64,000 nt of DNA from NCBI GenBank assembly GCA_964428015.1, contig CAYRWR010000014.1, positions 1 to 64,000 on the forward strand. Direction: 5' to 3'. The translations under genes and the position numbers were made by a program. Position 1 is the stretch's first letter. Every line of letters starts with the position of its first letter. This DNA comes from CAYRWR01 sp964428015. Lineage in GTDB: Bacteria; Spirochaetota; Brevinematia; Brevinematales; CAYRWR01. Under the pieces are notes generated by a model. The model searched no databases. It was not told the origin of the DNA and saw nothing but the letters and a program-made list of their open reading frames with translations. This document shows, in pieces, positions 16,480 to 25,685 of this stretch.

Positions 16480-17820
16480 ATGCCTGGTCTGTCTGATGAC
16501 TTTTCTATTGTAATCCTGATCGGATTGGCCCTTATCCTCATTGGTATTTTCGGATGGATTGTCTGGAGAGTGTTTCTCTCTCATAGTATCGAGCACCGCC
16601 TGCAAAAAATGTTGAAAAATAAAGAGTATGACAGGCTTATACAGACTGCCAAACAGAACATTGAAACTACTACCTCTTTTTTTATTCCCTTTTACCTGGG
16701 ACGTGCCCTGGAGGAACAGGGTAAATATCTGGAAGCACTGCCCTATTTCCAGCAAAGCAGTAATATGTCCAACCGAGATACCAATATGCATCAATCCATT
16801 TTACTTAAAATGGGGCGTATATTGCTTAAACTGGGCAGGATTGATGAAGCTCTTTCCTATTTTTTACTGCTCAATCAGATAGATGAAAATTATTTTGAAG
16901 CACAATATGAAATTGCTTCAATTTATTTCAGCCGCAAACAATTTTCCAAAGCCCATGATGCTCTGAAAAATATCCTGGATCTTAAACCAGGAGTCCTGGA
17001 TGCCCGTTTTTTATTCGGTAAAGTCCTGTTTGAGACGGCACAGTATTCCTACTCCCTGAAACAATTTGAATTGCTGCAGAAATACTATGAACAGGAGCCG
17101 CAGATTCATCTCTACAAGGCATATAATCTGGATATCCTGAAAATGTATACTTCAGCCATCGAGGAATTAAATAAATATCTCGAGATGGAAAAATATGATA
17201 AACTGCGACGTGAAAAAGCACAGGTAAGGCTGATCCAGCTTTATATCAAAATCAAAGATATTGAAACCGGTGTCAAAGCTGCCCGTGATATCTTAAATGA
17301 AATAAAAACCGGGCCTCACCTTCCGGAGATCAGATATCTTTATGCCCATCTGCTCTGGGACAGAGGCCAGGAATACGATGCTTTAAAAGAATGGGAAAAG
17401 GTCTACCAGATAGACCCCCGCTTTAAAGATATAAAAAATATTTATGATAAATATTCCAAACTATTTTCACGTACTGCACTTTCAGCTTACTTTACTGCCA
17501 ATGAAATGGAATTCGAAAGAACCTGTCTTAAAATCCTGGGATTAAATGCCCAGGATCTGTTGTACCGCTCCCTGCACTACTACATGTTTGGTAGAGGAAA
17601 GCAGTATAGTATTTTTTACCGGCATATCGAACCCATCAGTTTTACAACGCTTACCGCTCTGGAAGTCCTGGCTAATACCTTTGAAGCTGATCTACAGTAT
17701 TTTGAAATATATACTCTGGGCGGTGCCGCGGCCGATTCTCTGACACATGCTCTGCTCAAAAGAGCGGTTCTGGTCGAGAAAGAGGATTTTCTGCGCGCAG
17801 TAAACCGGATATTGACCTGA
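16480..17820 (+). CDS. Membrane-anchored tetratricopeptide repeat protein
   Basis: 446 aa. One transmembrane helix (about residues 9-31) with a short periplasmic N-terminus is followed by a cytoplasmic region of at least five TPR units (for example LGRALEEQGKYLEALPYFQQ and MGRILLKLGRIDEALSYFL). The layout recalls LapB/YciM-type proteins, but the C-terminal rubredoxin-like CxxC metal site of LapB is absent and the last 120 residues are not TPR. A very strong SD (AAGGAGGGG) precedes the ATG. It lies divergent to dinB with only 75 bp between. It is probably a protein-interaction scaffold at the inner membrane. The partner is unknown. Confidence 0.85.
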   Translation: MPGLSDDFSIVILIGLALILIGIFGWIVWRVFLSHSIEHRLQKMLKNKEYDRLIQTAKQNIETTTSFFIPFYLGRALEEQGKYLEALPYFQQSSNMSNRDTNMHQSILLKMGRILLKLGRIDEALSYFLLLNQIDENYFEAQYEIASIYFSRKQFSKAHDALKNILDLKPGVLDARFLFGKVLFETAQYSYSLKQFELLQKYYEQEPQIHLYKAYNLDILKMYTSAIEELNKYLEMEKYDKLRREKAQVRLIQLYIKIKDIETGVKAARDILNEIKTGPHLPEIRYLYAHLLWDRGQEYDALKEWEKVYQIDPRFKDIKNIYDKYSKLFSRTALSAYFTANEMEFERTCLKILGLNAQDLLYRSLHYYMFGRGKQYSIFYRHIEPISFTTLTALEVLANTFEADLQYFEIYTLGGAAADSLTHALLKRAVLVEKEDFLRAVNRILT

Positions 17821-17841
17821 AATCCCAGGACAGTCTATAAC

Positions 17842-17869
17842 TTGACATTTCCCGTCGGTTCTTTATAAT
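17842..17869 (+). promoter_or_regulatory. Consensus sigma-70 promoter for a small lipoprotein
   Basis: TTGACA (17842-17847), 16-bp spacer, TATAAT (17864-17869). Both hexamers are perfect. Transcription should start near 17876, just before the SD (GGGAGG) of the next gene. Confidence 0.85.
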
Positions 17870-17893
17870 TATTAAAACAAAAGGGAGGATTAA

Positions 17894-18142
17894 ATGAAGA
17901 ATCTTTTAACTCTGGTATTTGGGGCCCTGCTCATTATGGGTATGTCCAGCTGCGGCGGCGGAAAACAGGCTACTCCTACCACTCCTGCTACCAATGTAGT
18001 TGCACCTATGACTGCAGCTTCCAACACTAACGCGTCTGTTGTAAGCAATACTCAGGAAGTGAAAGCTGCTGATTTGAACACCAAGTCATCTGTAAAAAAG
18101 ATGGTTGAAAAAGACGCCGGTCAGTCTATGGGACTGGAATAA
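17894..18142 (+). CDS. Small abundant-type lipoprotein
   Basis: 82 aa. The signal peptide ends in the lipobox MSSC, giving a lipidated Cys at about residue 20, followed by GGG and a low-complexity T/A/N/S-rich linker and a short charged tail (KKMVEKDAGQSMGLE). There is no recognisable domain. A perfect-consensus promoter, good SD and strong terminator enclose the gene, so it is predicted to be highly expressed as a single small mRNA, in the manner of a structural envelope lipoprotein. Function is unknown. Confidence 0.82.
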   Translation: MKNLLTLVFGALLIMGMSSCGGGKQATPTTPATNVVAPMTAASNTNASVVSNTQEVKAADLNTKSSVKKMVEKDAGQSMGLE

Positions 18143-18160
18143 ATCTCATTGCTTTTCAAT

Positions 18161-18190
18161 CCCCCCGGAAAATTCCGGGGGGTCTTTTTT
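18161..18190 (+). terminator. Terminator of the small lipoprotein gene
   Basis: 10-bp perfect stem (CCCCCCGGAA / TTCCGGGGGG) with a 2-nt loop and a T-rich tail (TCTTTTTT). Confidence 0.92.
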
Positions 18191-18223
18191 GTATAGATGA
18201 ATTTTTTTTAAAGAAGGATAATC

Positions 18224-19306
18224 ATGCGGGTCTTAATCAGCGGCGGCGGTACAGGGGGACATTTAACACCGGGAATCGCACTCTATGAAGAATGTAAGCA
18301 AAGAGGCATGGAATGCCGTTATGTCCTGCGTGATGTCGATATGCGTTACACTATGTGTGAACGAATCGATGTAAACGACCGTATACTGGTCCATATTCAG
18401 GGTATGTCCCGAAAAATCTCTCTTAGAACTATAATTCATATCTTTAAACTGATATCTGCTTTTTTCCAGATCTTTCGTTCCATCCGGCACTTCAGACCAG
18501 ACTTCATTCTCATCACAGGCGGTTACGTTTCAAATCCTGTGGCTTTTGCCTCCCTATTACTGCGATGTCCGCTGTATATGACAGAACAAAACAGTGTAGC
18601 AGGTACCACTAACCGGTTTTATTCCCGATATTCCAAAAGAGTATTTACTACCTTTCCAGATGCACTTAAACTCCGCACAACAGCAATCACTCATACCGGA
18701 AATCCCACCATTTTTTCACCTCAGGCTGCCATAGGGGAAAGCAGAAAGTTTTTTGGTGTAGAAAAATTTTCTAAAGTCGTAGGGATAAGCGGCGGAAGCC
18801 AGGGGGCTCAGGTCATCAATAATTGCATCATGTCTTTACTCGATAAATTTAAAAAAGAGAAAATTGCTGTAATATGGAGTCTGGGGGCGGTAGAGTACCA
18901 GCGACTGGTGGATTCAGGAAGTGTTGCTCAAATAGAGAAAGATTATCCCAACGTCAAAGCCTACCGTTTTATTGAGAAGATGGAGCATTTCTTTACAGCA
19001 TCGGATTTAGTCATAAGCCGAGCCGGAGCCAGTACCATCAGCGAATTGATTCTGTTTAAAAAACCTTCTCTATTGATTCCCATTTTGAATTCACCGGATG
19101 ATCATCAAAAGTTGAACGCATTGTATCTGGTAAAAAATAAGGCATCCTTGATGTTAGAAGAACCTCAATTAAACCAGGAAACTATGTGGTTGAATGTCCT
19201 GTCCATTCTGGACACTGCACAAAATTTTTCTACTGCCCTGGAGTCGCTTCAGATGCCGCGGCCTGCTCAAAAAATCATCGAGACCATTTTATCCGAATTG
19301 TCCTGA
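18224..19306 (+). CDS. murG: UDP-GlcNAc: undecaprenyl-PP-MurNAc-pentapeptide GlcNAc transferase
   Basis: 360 aa, the usual length for MurG. It makes lipid II from lipid I on the inner face of the cytoplasmic membrane. The N-terminal glycine loop SGGGTGGHLTPGIAL is exact. The second G-loop (GISGGSQGAQVINN) begins the C-terminal Rossmann half, and the UDP-GlcNAc site SRAGASTISELILF and PSLLIPILNSPDDHQ are present, with the usual YP(Y/P) region slightly diverged (ALLIPI..DDHQKLNA). It is not in a dcw cluster here. It stands alone after a lipoprotein gene and convergent to a TPR gene. Confidence 0.95.
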   Translation: MRVLISGGGTGGHLTPGIALYEECKQRGMECRYVLRDVDMRYTMCERIDVNDRILVHIQGMSRKISLRTIIHIFKLISAFFQIFRSIRHFRPDFILITGGYVSNPVAFASLLLRCPLYMTEQNSVAGTTNRFYSRYSKRVFTTFPDALKLRTTAITHTGNPTIFSPQAAIGESRKFFGVEKFSKVVGISGGSQGAQVINNCIMSLLDKFKKEKIAVIWSLGAVEYQRLVDSGSVAQIEKDYPNVKAYRFIEKMEHFFTASDLVISRAGASTISELILFKKPSLLIPILNSPDDHQKLNALYLVKNKASLMLEEPQLNQETMWLNVLSILDTAQNFSTALESLQMPRPAQKIIETILSELS

Positions 19307-19313
19307 AATTTTT

Positions 19314-22196
19314 CTACTCTCCAATTTCAGCTAACAGCTTTTTACCGGCAGTAGTCCATTCATTACTAGGGTATTTTGTAATCAGATTGTTCAGATATTT
19401 TTTAGCAGTAACCGCATTTCCGTTTTTGTTATAGCAATATGCCAGACCATAGAGACTCTGAGGATATAAAGGACTGTAACGGTAAACGTAAAAGATATTT
19501 CCATAGAAATTGATTGCTTCGGTGTACTGCTGCTGTTCCTGGGCATTTTTAGCCAGCTCATATATCGATAAAGCTGCCTCATCCCCCGTGGTGGTATTGA
19601 CGATTTCCTGAAAGAGAGCCATGGCTTTATCGGTTTCTTCATTTTTTTGATAAAATTGTGCCAGACGGAACTGAGCAATTGCCTTAACTTCAGGACTTGA
19701 AGCCTGTTTGATCAGTTTCTGATAAAATTTTTCCGCGTCACCCCCGCTCTCCACTTTAAGATTAATTTCTGAGAGCTTAAACTGGGCTTTTTCAGCATCT
19801 ACGGTGCCTTTATAGTTATCGACCAGTTTCTGGTAGGTCTGCTTGGATTTATCCAGATTGTTGAGTTCATAGTAGAGATTACCCAGCCGGAACAGGGCAT
19901 CACTGGCATAGTCACTTTGAGGATATAACTGTACGTATTTCTCAAAAGACTCAGCTGCCTGTATCTTTTGATTCATATTGAAATAACTCCAGCCCAGCCA
20001 ATATTGAGCTGCACTGGTCAACTCATTAGTTTGAAAACCTTTGATCAACTGATTGTAAAAATCTACGCTCTTATCATATTCTGCGCGATTGTAATAATAC
20101 TCTGCCTGTTTAAACAATGCTTCAGCTGTATAAAAACTGCTGGGGTATTCTGCTGAAAGCTGTTTGAAAGTCTGGTTTGCTTTTTCAGGCTCACCAATGT
20201 AGTGATAACACCAGGCTTTGTCTGAGTAAGCAGCCGGTACTTTATCGGTAATACCCCGTTTTTTTGCTTCCACAATGTAGGCATCATAGGACCGAATAGC
20301 TTCCTCATAACTTTTCAGATTATAATAACTCTTGGCAATATAGAGGAGTGCTTCCAAAACCGAAGCGTCATCCGCGTTTTGATCCACTGTGCGCTGAAAA
20401 TTTTTAATTGCAACTGAGTAATTAGCCAGTCTAAAATTACTCCAGCCTAAAATATTGTAAATCTCCGCTTTGGATGCTTTAGGCAGTGCCTGATCTTCGT
20501 AGGCAGCCAGGTACTTCACAACTCTGTCAAATCTTTCCTGTTTATAAAAAATCCAGGCTGTTTTGATAATAGCATCTGCAAAATATTCTGAAGAGGAATA
20601 GTTCTTGGATATTTTGGAGAAATAGTCCATAGCTGAATCGTAATCTTTAAGATTGTATTTAATTATACCTATGGAATAATAAGCCAGGGGTACCATGTCT
20701 GAATCGGGATAGGTATCAATAAGCTGTTTATAGGTTTCTGCTGCTCTTTGATATTGTTCCTGTTTGACATATACCCAGGCTATGGCATTCAGGGCATCGT
20801 CAGCCAGAGTGGCTTTGACATCTTCTTTTATCACATTCTGGAAGGTCTGTATAGCCATGTCATAATCACCCATGTCCACATAGGCATTCCCGATAAACAT
20901 CTGGACTTCCAGACTTTTATCAGATTTTGGGTTCATCTTCCTATAGAGTTCAAAAGCATTGATTCCTTCTTTAAAGGCTTTGGTCTGGATCAAACTTCTG
21001 GCTTTCCAGTAGAGAGCTTCAAATTCAAATTCCGTCTGAGGATACTGCTTCAGAACTTTATTAAACTGTTTAATGGCATCTTCATATCTCTTCTGCATGT
21101 AGGCCAGCTCTCCCAGTTTAGTAAGAGACATGGCCATGTCTTCCCGGCTGCCCAGATTACCGATGCGGGAATAGGCTTTCTCGGCATTTACATAGTCTCC
21201 ACTGAGCATATAGCTGGAAGCAATTTCCAGCAGCGCTTTACTCACATAAGGCGAGTTTTTATATTCCCGAATCAGGATATTAAAGGTTTTAATGGAAGTG
21301 TCATAGTCTTTTTTTATCTTGGAAATCAAGCCCAGCTTAAAAAGTGCTTCCGCTCTGAACTCATTTTCATCTTCGATAGCGCTGAGTTTTTTCAGACTAT
21401 CTACCGCGCTGACATAATCATCATTCTGGATATAAATCATCGAAATGTAATACAATGAATCTACTCTATATGCAAAATCTTTTATTTCCGCTACACCTTT
21501 AAGATAGTCCGCGGCTGACTTCAAATCACCTGTGAGGTAATAACATTTTCCCAGGAAGAAATCAGCTTCGTTACGGTATGTACTCTTGGGATATTTTTTT
21601 ATGAATTCGTTCAGTGAGGTTATTGCATATTTATAATCCTTGTCATAAAGATAAGCCTGGCCCAATCGGAGTTCTGCTTCCTGGGCAATAGAAGATGTGG
21701 GATACTTTTCCACAATGAGTTTGAACTCATCCACAGATGACCCGTATTTTCCGCTTAATAACTGCGAATAAGCTATGATATAATGGGCGTTCTGCTGCAG
21801 CCTTTCGTTGGGGGTTCCCTTAAGAAAAGTGCGCAGTTCCTGTACAGCTTTATCATATTCTTTCTTCTGAAAATAGGCATTTCCTATCATAAAATTGGCG
21901 CGTTCATTATACAGGCTGTCGGGATAATTATTGATTAATCTTTTAAATGACTGAATGGCTGTACCGTATTTTTTATCCTGATAGTATGCCAATCCTATAT
22001 AATATGAGGCATCATCAGATAATTCACCATCGGGGTCCCGGTCTATAGTCTTTTGGAAAAAATTAATAGAAAGTGAAAAAGCGCCGTCATTATATGCTGA
22101 TTTTCCGGAATTGTAGAACCTCTGGGCACTGAGATCCAAGGACCAAAGTCCGCTTCCTAAGCATAAAATTATCATAATTAAAAAGAAACGCTTCAT
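19314..22196 (-). CDS. Large exported tetratricopeptide repeat protein
   Basis: 960 aa from ATG 22196, chosen because a GGAG SD and a clean signal peptide (MKRFFLIMIILCLGSGLW) start there. An upstream in-frame ATG would overlap ligA. The mature protein is TPR-like throughout, with roughly 20 or more units of the BamD/YbgF tol-pal type, recognisable by phrases such as YYIGLAYYQDKKYGTAIQSF and YPDSLYNERANFMIGNAYF. This architecture suits a periplasmic superhelical scaffold, such as an outer-membrane lipoprotein or gliding/secretion adaptor. No lipobox is seen. It ends 8 bp from the murG stop in convergent orientation. Confidence 0.87.
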   Translation of the reverse strand: MKRFFLIMIILCLGSGLWSLDLSAQRFYNSGKSAYNDGAFSLSINFFQKTIDRDPDGELSDDASYYIGLAYYQDKKYGTAIQSFKRLINNYPDSLYNERANFMIGNAYFQKKEYDKAVQELRTFLKGTPNERLQQNAHYIIAYSQLLSGKYGSSVDEFKLIVEKYPTSSIAQEAELRLGQAYLYDKDYKYAITSLNEFIKKYPKSTYRNEADFFLGKCYYLTGDLKSAADYLKGVAEIKDFAYRVDSLYYISMIYIQNDDYVSAVDSLKKLSAIEDENEFRAEALFKLGLISKIKKDYDTSIKTFNILIREYKNSPYVSKALLEIASSYMLSGDYVNAEKAYSRIGNLGSREDMAMSLTKLGELAYMQKRYEDAIKQFNKVLKQYPQTEFEFEALYWKARSLIQTKAFKEGINAFELYRKMNPKSDKSLEVQMFIGNAYVDMGDYDMAIQTFQNVIKEDVKATLADDALNAIAWVYVKQEQYQRAAETYKQLIDTYPDSDMVPLAYYSIGIIKYNLKDYDSAMDYFSKISKNYSSSEYFADAIIKTAWIFYKQERFDRVVKYLAAYEDQALPKASKAEIYNILGWSNFRLANYSVAIKNFQRTVDQNADDASVLEALLYIAKSYYNLKSYEEAIRSYDAYIVEAKKRGITDKVPAAYSDKAWCYHYIGEPEKANQTFKQLSAEYPSSFYTAEALFKQAEYYYNRAEYDKSVDFYNQLIKGFQTNELTSAAQYWLGWSYFNMNQKIQAAESFEKYVQLYPQSDYASDALFRLGNLYYELNNLDKSKQTYQKLVDNYKGTVDAEKAQFKLSEINLKVESGGDAEKFYQKLIKQASSPEVKAIAQFRLAQFYQKNEETDKAMALFQEIVNTTTGDEAALSIYELAKNAQEQQQYTEAINFYGNIFYVYRYSPLYPQSLYGLAYCYNKNGNAVTAKKYLNNLITKYPSNEWTTAGKKLLAEIGE

Positions 22197-22223
22197 TGTC
22201 TGCTCCGGCTTTATTAATAGTAT

Positions 22224-22252
22224 ATTATAGAAAAGAACCTTTAAAATGGCAA
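22224..22252 (-). promoter_or_regulatory. Promoter of the large TPR gene
   Basis: On the minus strand TTGCCA (22252-22247), 17-bp spacer, perfect TATAAT (22229-22224), about 28 bp before the ATG. Confidence 0.68.
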
Positions 22253-22272
22253 GGAGGTTAATTATTGGAAAA

Positions 22273-22300
22273 TTGACTTCCTGGAACGCTGGATTATAAT
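22273..22300 (+). promoter_or_regulatory. Promoter of ligA
   Basis: TTGACT (22273-22278), 16-bp spacer, perfect TATAAT (22295-22300), 26 bp before the ligA ATG. Confidence 0.72.
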
Positions 22301-22326
22301 GTCTGAAATCATCGGAGAAAGTATCC

Positions 22327-24363
22327 ATGGAAAACATACCAGCGCGTATAGAAGAACTTTGCCGAATTCTAAATGAACATAATATCCACTATTACGTGGA
22401 AGATCAGCCTCTGATACCTGACAGTGAGTACGATCTCCTGATGAAGGAACTGGAGCATCTGGAAGCATCTTATCCCCAATTCCGCTCTGAGGCTTCCCCT
22501 ACCCGAAAAGTAGGCGCTCCTCCCCTGTCCCGTTTTGAGAATTTTCGGCATCCATTTAAGATGTACAGTCTGGCTAATGCCCTTAACCAGGTAGAATGGC
22601 TCCAGTTCTGGGACAGAATCCGAAAAGATCTGCCGGCTCAGGAAGACCTTTTCTCGTCTCCACAGATCAGTTTTTCCTGTGAACACAAATTTGACGGTTT
22701 GGCCATCGAACTCATTTATAAAGAGGGTATCCTGATACAGGCATCTACCCGGGGAGACGGCCAGACCGGTGAGGCCATCCTGGAAAATGCACGCACTATT
22801 CGCAACATCCCCCTGGCTCTGCAGGAAAAAAGTCCGGGGCAGCTCCTGGTCTATGGTGAAGTCGTTATGTATAAGCAGGATTTTCTGGCACTCAATGCCC
22901 GGCGGGAAGAAGAAGAGCAGCCGGTGTTTGCCAATCCGCGCAACGCAGCTGCCGGCAGTCTCCGTCAGCTGGATTCACGCATTACAGCTCAGAGAAATCT
23001 TAAATTCATGGCCTACGGTGTGAAGACGGATCACCCCGCGCACCCTCTGCAAAAAATTGACTCCCACTTTAAACGCCTGGATTATCTTAAAAGTCTGGGC
23101 TTTCCCCTGTCTACGCACCGGCTCTTGTCCTCTGATTTCAAAGATATTCAGCATTATCATGACTTTTGGGAGGAAGAACGGGGTTCACTGCCCTATGAGA
23201 TTGATGGAGTGGTGATAAAAATAGACTCCCTGTCCCTGCAGGAAGAACTGGGCTATGATGCCAAGACTCCTAAGTGGGCTATTGCCTATAAATTCAAGCC
23301 CATGGTGGCTCACACCCGACTCACAGCAGTCGAGTTCAGTGTGGGACGGAGCGGAGTTATCACCCCTACTGCTGTATTTGAACCTGTTTTACTCTCGGGA
23401 GCCCGGATCAGCCGTGCTACCCTCCATAATTTTGATGAGACGGAGCGGCTGGATCTCCATATAGGGGATAGCATAGCGGTGGAAAGAAGCGGCGATGTCA
23501 TCCCTAAAATCGTGTCGGTAGATCCGGCCCAACGCCCCACACCTGCTGAAAAGGTAGTCCCTCCCACTCATTGCCCGGAATGCGGATCAGCTGTTTACAG
23601 GGATCCGGAAGAAGTGGCTTACCGCTGTGCCAACCCTCAATGTCCCGGAGTACAACGGGAACGAATACAGTATTTCGTCTCTAAACCCTGTTTTGATATA
23701 GAGGGATTGGGGGCTGAAATTACCGCTCGCCTCCTGGATCTGGGATATCTGAAAGGCCCAGCCGATATTTTCCGTCTCCATCAGCACAAACAGGAACTGC
23801 TCCAACTGGACCGTTTCGGGACCCGAAGCGTGGACAATCTCCTGGAATCCATCGACAAAGCCAGACATGTGGAATACTGGCGATTTATCAATAGCCTGGG
23901 CATCAGATACGTGGGTCAGGAAACCGCCCGTCTGCTGGCCCGCAGCTTTATCCCTGTGGAAAAGTTTATGACAGTCGATCAGGGAGCTCTCATTAATATT
24001 GAACAGGTGGGTGAAACTGTGGCCGGCAGTATCCTGGAATACTGGAGTGATGAAACGCATCAAACAGCGGTACGGGATATGTTGTCCTATGGAGTGGAAA
24101 TCATTTACCCCGTGATCAAAGATTTTTCAGATTCCCCCATCCGGGGAATGAAGATTGTTTTTACCGGAAAAGCGGAGAACCTCAGCCGGGAAGAATTTAA
24201 AGACCTGGTCCGTGACATGGGGGGCAGCCCCACCGAATCAGTATCCAAAACCACTGATCTGGTGGTGGCCGGTGAGAACGCGGGCTCCAAACTGACCAAA
24301 GCCAAAGAGCTGGGCGTGAAGATCATCAGCCCCGAAGAATTCCTGGATATGCTGGGGAAGTAG
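22327..24363 (+). CDS. ligA: NAD-dependent DNA ligase
   Basis: 678 aa, the family length. In order: Ia domain with HNIHYYVEDQPLIPDSEYD, adenylation domain with the nucleophile Lys in HKFDG (KxDG, here with Phe), RGDGQTGE, VYGEVVM, ANPRNAAAGSLRQLD, then OB fold (SVGRSGVITPTAVFEPV), four-Cys zinc finger (CPECG...CANPQCP), helix-hairpin-helix region and a C-terminal BRCT domain (RGMKIVFTGK...SKTTDLVVAGENAGSKLTKA). It seals nicks in replication and repair using NAD+. All expected catalytic motifs are present. Confidence 0.98.
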   Translation: MENIPARIEELCRILNEHNIHYYVEDQPLIPDSEYDLLMKELEHLEASYPQFRSEASPTRKVGAPPLSRFENFRHPFKMYSLANALNQVEWLQFWDRIRKDLPAQEDLFSSPQISFSCEHKFDGLAIELIYKEGILIQASTRGDGQTGEAILENARTIRNIPLALQEKSPGQLLVYGEVVMYKQDFLALNARREEEEQPVFANPRNAAAGSLRQLDSRITAQRNLKFMAYGVKTDHPAHPLQKIDSHFKRLDYLKSLGFPLSTHRLLSSDFKDIQHYHDFWEEERGSLPYEIDGVVIKIDSLSLQEELGYDAKTPKWAIAYKFKPMVAHTRLTAVEFSVGRSGVITPTAVFEPVLLSGARISRATLHNFDETERLDLHIGDSIAVERSGDVIPKIVSVDPAQRPTPAEKVVPPTHCPECGSAVYRDPEEVAYRCANPQCPGVQRERIQYFVSKPCFDIEGLGAEITARLLDLGYLKGPADIFRLHQHKQELLQLDRFGTRSVDNLLESIDKARHVEYWRFINSLGIRYVGQETARLLARSFIPVEKFMTVDQGALINIEQVGETVAGSILEYWSDETHQTAVRDMLSYGVEIIYPVIKDFSDSPIRGMKIVFTGKAENLSREEFKDLVRDMGGSPTESVSKTTDLVVAGENAGSKLTKAKELGVKIISPEEFLDMLGK

Positions 24364-24380
24364 GAGCGTGTTTGTGTTCA

Positions 24381-24412
24381 GGACCTCTCACGGAGACACG
24401 GAAGCACGGAGG
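24381..24412 (+). repeat. Left inverted repeat flanking the cassette island
   Basis: A 32-bp CACGGAGACACGGAAGCACGG-type sequence just after ligA. Its inverted partner is at 25729-25759, with only three mismatches and one indel between them. The two bracket the attC cassette cluster. Confidence 0.75.
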
Positions 24413-24485
24413 GGTTGGTGAAGGTCGTTGGCGCTGGTTGGTGACATAGCAGTAGTTATAGGAAATTTGGAATTAGGAGTTGAAA

Positions 24486-24980
24486 ATGGATTGTATTGCT
24501 GTTATTAGTGACTTAATTCTTCCGTTAGGTGCAATAACTCTTTCTATTATTGCAATGGTTAAATCTACAAAAACAAATGACATCTCACAAAAGGCTGATT
24601 TTCTATCAGGAATACTTTCACAATATCGCACTAATGAAATGGCTGACTCAATTATTTTCCTATGGGATAAATTCGAAGATTCAAATAAAAATACTGAAAA
24701 TTTGGTACAAAAATATATTGAATTATATAAACAGGATAAAAGAAATGCGTTTCATTTACACAGAAGAGTGGTATCTCAATTTTTTCATTTAGTATCTGTA
24801 TATTTTAAAAATAATATAATTGATGTAAGTATTTTAAAGCAAATTTGGACTAAGGATGATTTAGGTATCATTGTGAAAATATTAATCCCAATAGAAAAAG
24901 AATTAAGTCTTATGCTTGGACATGATGATTTAACTAAAAAAGTTGAATTAATGCAAAATTTTTATAATGGATTGGATTAG
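24486..24980 (+). CDS. Cassette 1 protein: membrane-anchored protein of unknown function
   Basis: 165 aa from ATG 24486 (AGGAG 6 bp upstream; a TTG two codons earlier is less likely). A single N-terminal hydrophobic helix (about residues 6-24) is followed by a soluble helical domain rich in K, D, N and I with phrases such as LSGILSQYRTNEMADSIIFL and HRRVVSQFFHLVSVYF. The pattern of YRTxEM..A...LWD and HxxRRVVSQFF recalls small TM-anchored DUF4760-like proteins, but I cannot confirm the family. The coding sequence is AT-rich against the neighbouring ligA and stops 9 bp before its attC, as cassette genes do. Expression may depend on transcription from outside. Confidence 0.75.
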   Translation: MDCIAVISDLILPLGAITLSIIAMVKSTKTNDISQKADFLSGILSQYRTNEMADSIIFLWDKFEDSNKNTENLVQKYIELYKQDKRNAFHLHRRVVSQFFHLVSVYFKNNIIDVSILKQIWTKDDLGIIVKILIPIEKELSLMLGHDDLTKKVELMQNFYNGLD

Positions 24981-24988
24981 TAAAATTC

Positions 24989-25042
24989 CTATAACTAGGA
25001 CTCAGCCACCACTAACGCGGCGCTGAGTCGATTTCGTTAGAC
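24989..25042 (+). repeat. attC-like recombination site 1
   Basis: R'' CTATAAC (24989-24995), L arm GACTCAGC (24999-25006) pairing perfectly with GCTGAGTC (25022-25029), and R' GTTAGAC (25036-25042), which fits GTTRRRY. Core 24992-25023 differs from site 2 at only one of 32 positions. Confidence 0.8.
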
Positions 25043-25065
25043 GTAATTACAATTAAGAGGATATT

Positions 25066-25530
25066 TTGAGTTTACAACATGCAATAAAATTCGGTAAACA
25101 GCTTAATTCTTTTAAATCGAAAAGTGAAGCAGAAAAGTATTTTCAAGAATATAACGAGCATTATCTACATAAAATTCATGAATTAGCCTTAAAATACCAA
25201 ATCGAATTGAATAATCAACCAGAAAGTATTAAAGTGTTGGAGAAATGGTATTTTGATTTAATAGATCAGGATTTCAAAAGATTCCCAATAAATATTCAAG
25301 AATTTGAAATATGTATGGCTATGTATTTTTTACATGTAGCTGTAACAAATAATCCTGAAGCAGAATATTTAGTATCGGAATATCCGTTTGTTAAAGGAAA
25401 ATATGAATTTGGAGTTAAATTAGGATTACTCACTTATAATTTAGCTCGATGTACAGACCATTATAAAACACCTAGCAATAAGAGACAGCAAGCCCTGTAT
25501 AAAGCATATAAACAATATTTTAAGAAATAA
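25066..25530 (+). CDS. Cassette 2 protein of unknown function
   Basis: 154 aa, starting at TTG 25066 with AAGAGG about 8 bp upstream; no ATG occurs in the first 80 residues. It is a soluble, mostly helical protein with no signal peptide or TM helix. Notable stretches are KYFQEYNEHYLHKIHELALK, QEFEICMAMYFLHVAVTN and LLTYNLARCTDHYKTPSNKR. I do not recognise a family. It is strongly AT-rich and filled with K, Y, N and E, unlike the surrounding chromosome, and lies between attC sites 1 and 2, so it is a captured cassette gene. Many cassette genes encode defence, toxin or metabolic accessory proteins. Nothing in the sequence decides among these. Confidence 0.75.
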   Translation: MSLQHAIKFGKQLNSFKSKSEAEKYFQEYNEHYLHKIHELALKYQIELNNQPESIKVLEKWYFDLIDQDFKRFPINIQEFEICMAMYFLHVAVTNNPEAEYLVSEYPFVKGKYEFGVKLGLLTYNLARCTDHYKTPSNKRQQALYKAYKQYFKK

Positions 25531-25548
25531 TAAACGGAGTAACACTTC

Positions 25549-25602
25549 GTCTAACTAGGACTCAGCCGCCACTAACGCGGCGCAGTGCCACGTTCGTTAA
25601 TG
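25549..25602 (+). repeat. attC-like recombination site 2
   Basis: R'' GTCTAAC (25549-25555), fitting RYYYAAC; inner stem CCGC / GCGG around a CACTAAC loop; degenerate R' GTTAATG (25596-25602), the last three bases of which belong to the following cassette. Length 54 bp, the same as site 1. Confidence 0.8.
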
Positions 25603-25685
25603 GAAATTACACAATAGCAAAAATTGAAACAGAAAATGGAAAAATGCAATCCATTGTCTTTCCCAACGAAAACCACGGCAAATAA
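25603..25685 (+). pseudogene. C-terminal gene remnant in a truncated third cassette
   Basis: After attC site 2 one frame is open and reads about 28 codons (AKIETENGKMQSIVFPNENH near the end) to a TAA at 25683-25685 that overlaps the next TAAC box. There is no start codon or SD, so this looks like the tail of a gene whose front was lost. The family is not recognised. Confidence 0.35.

Noticed and set aside
15310..16794. Long version of DinB with 130 extra N-terminal residues
   Set aside because: The family begins about 12 residues before IIHIDMDAFYA; the extra part overlaps the divergent TPR gene and is not DinB-like.
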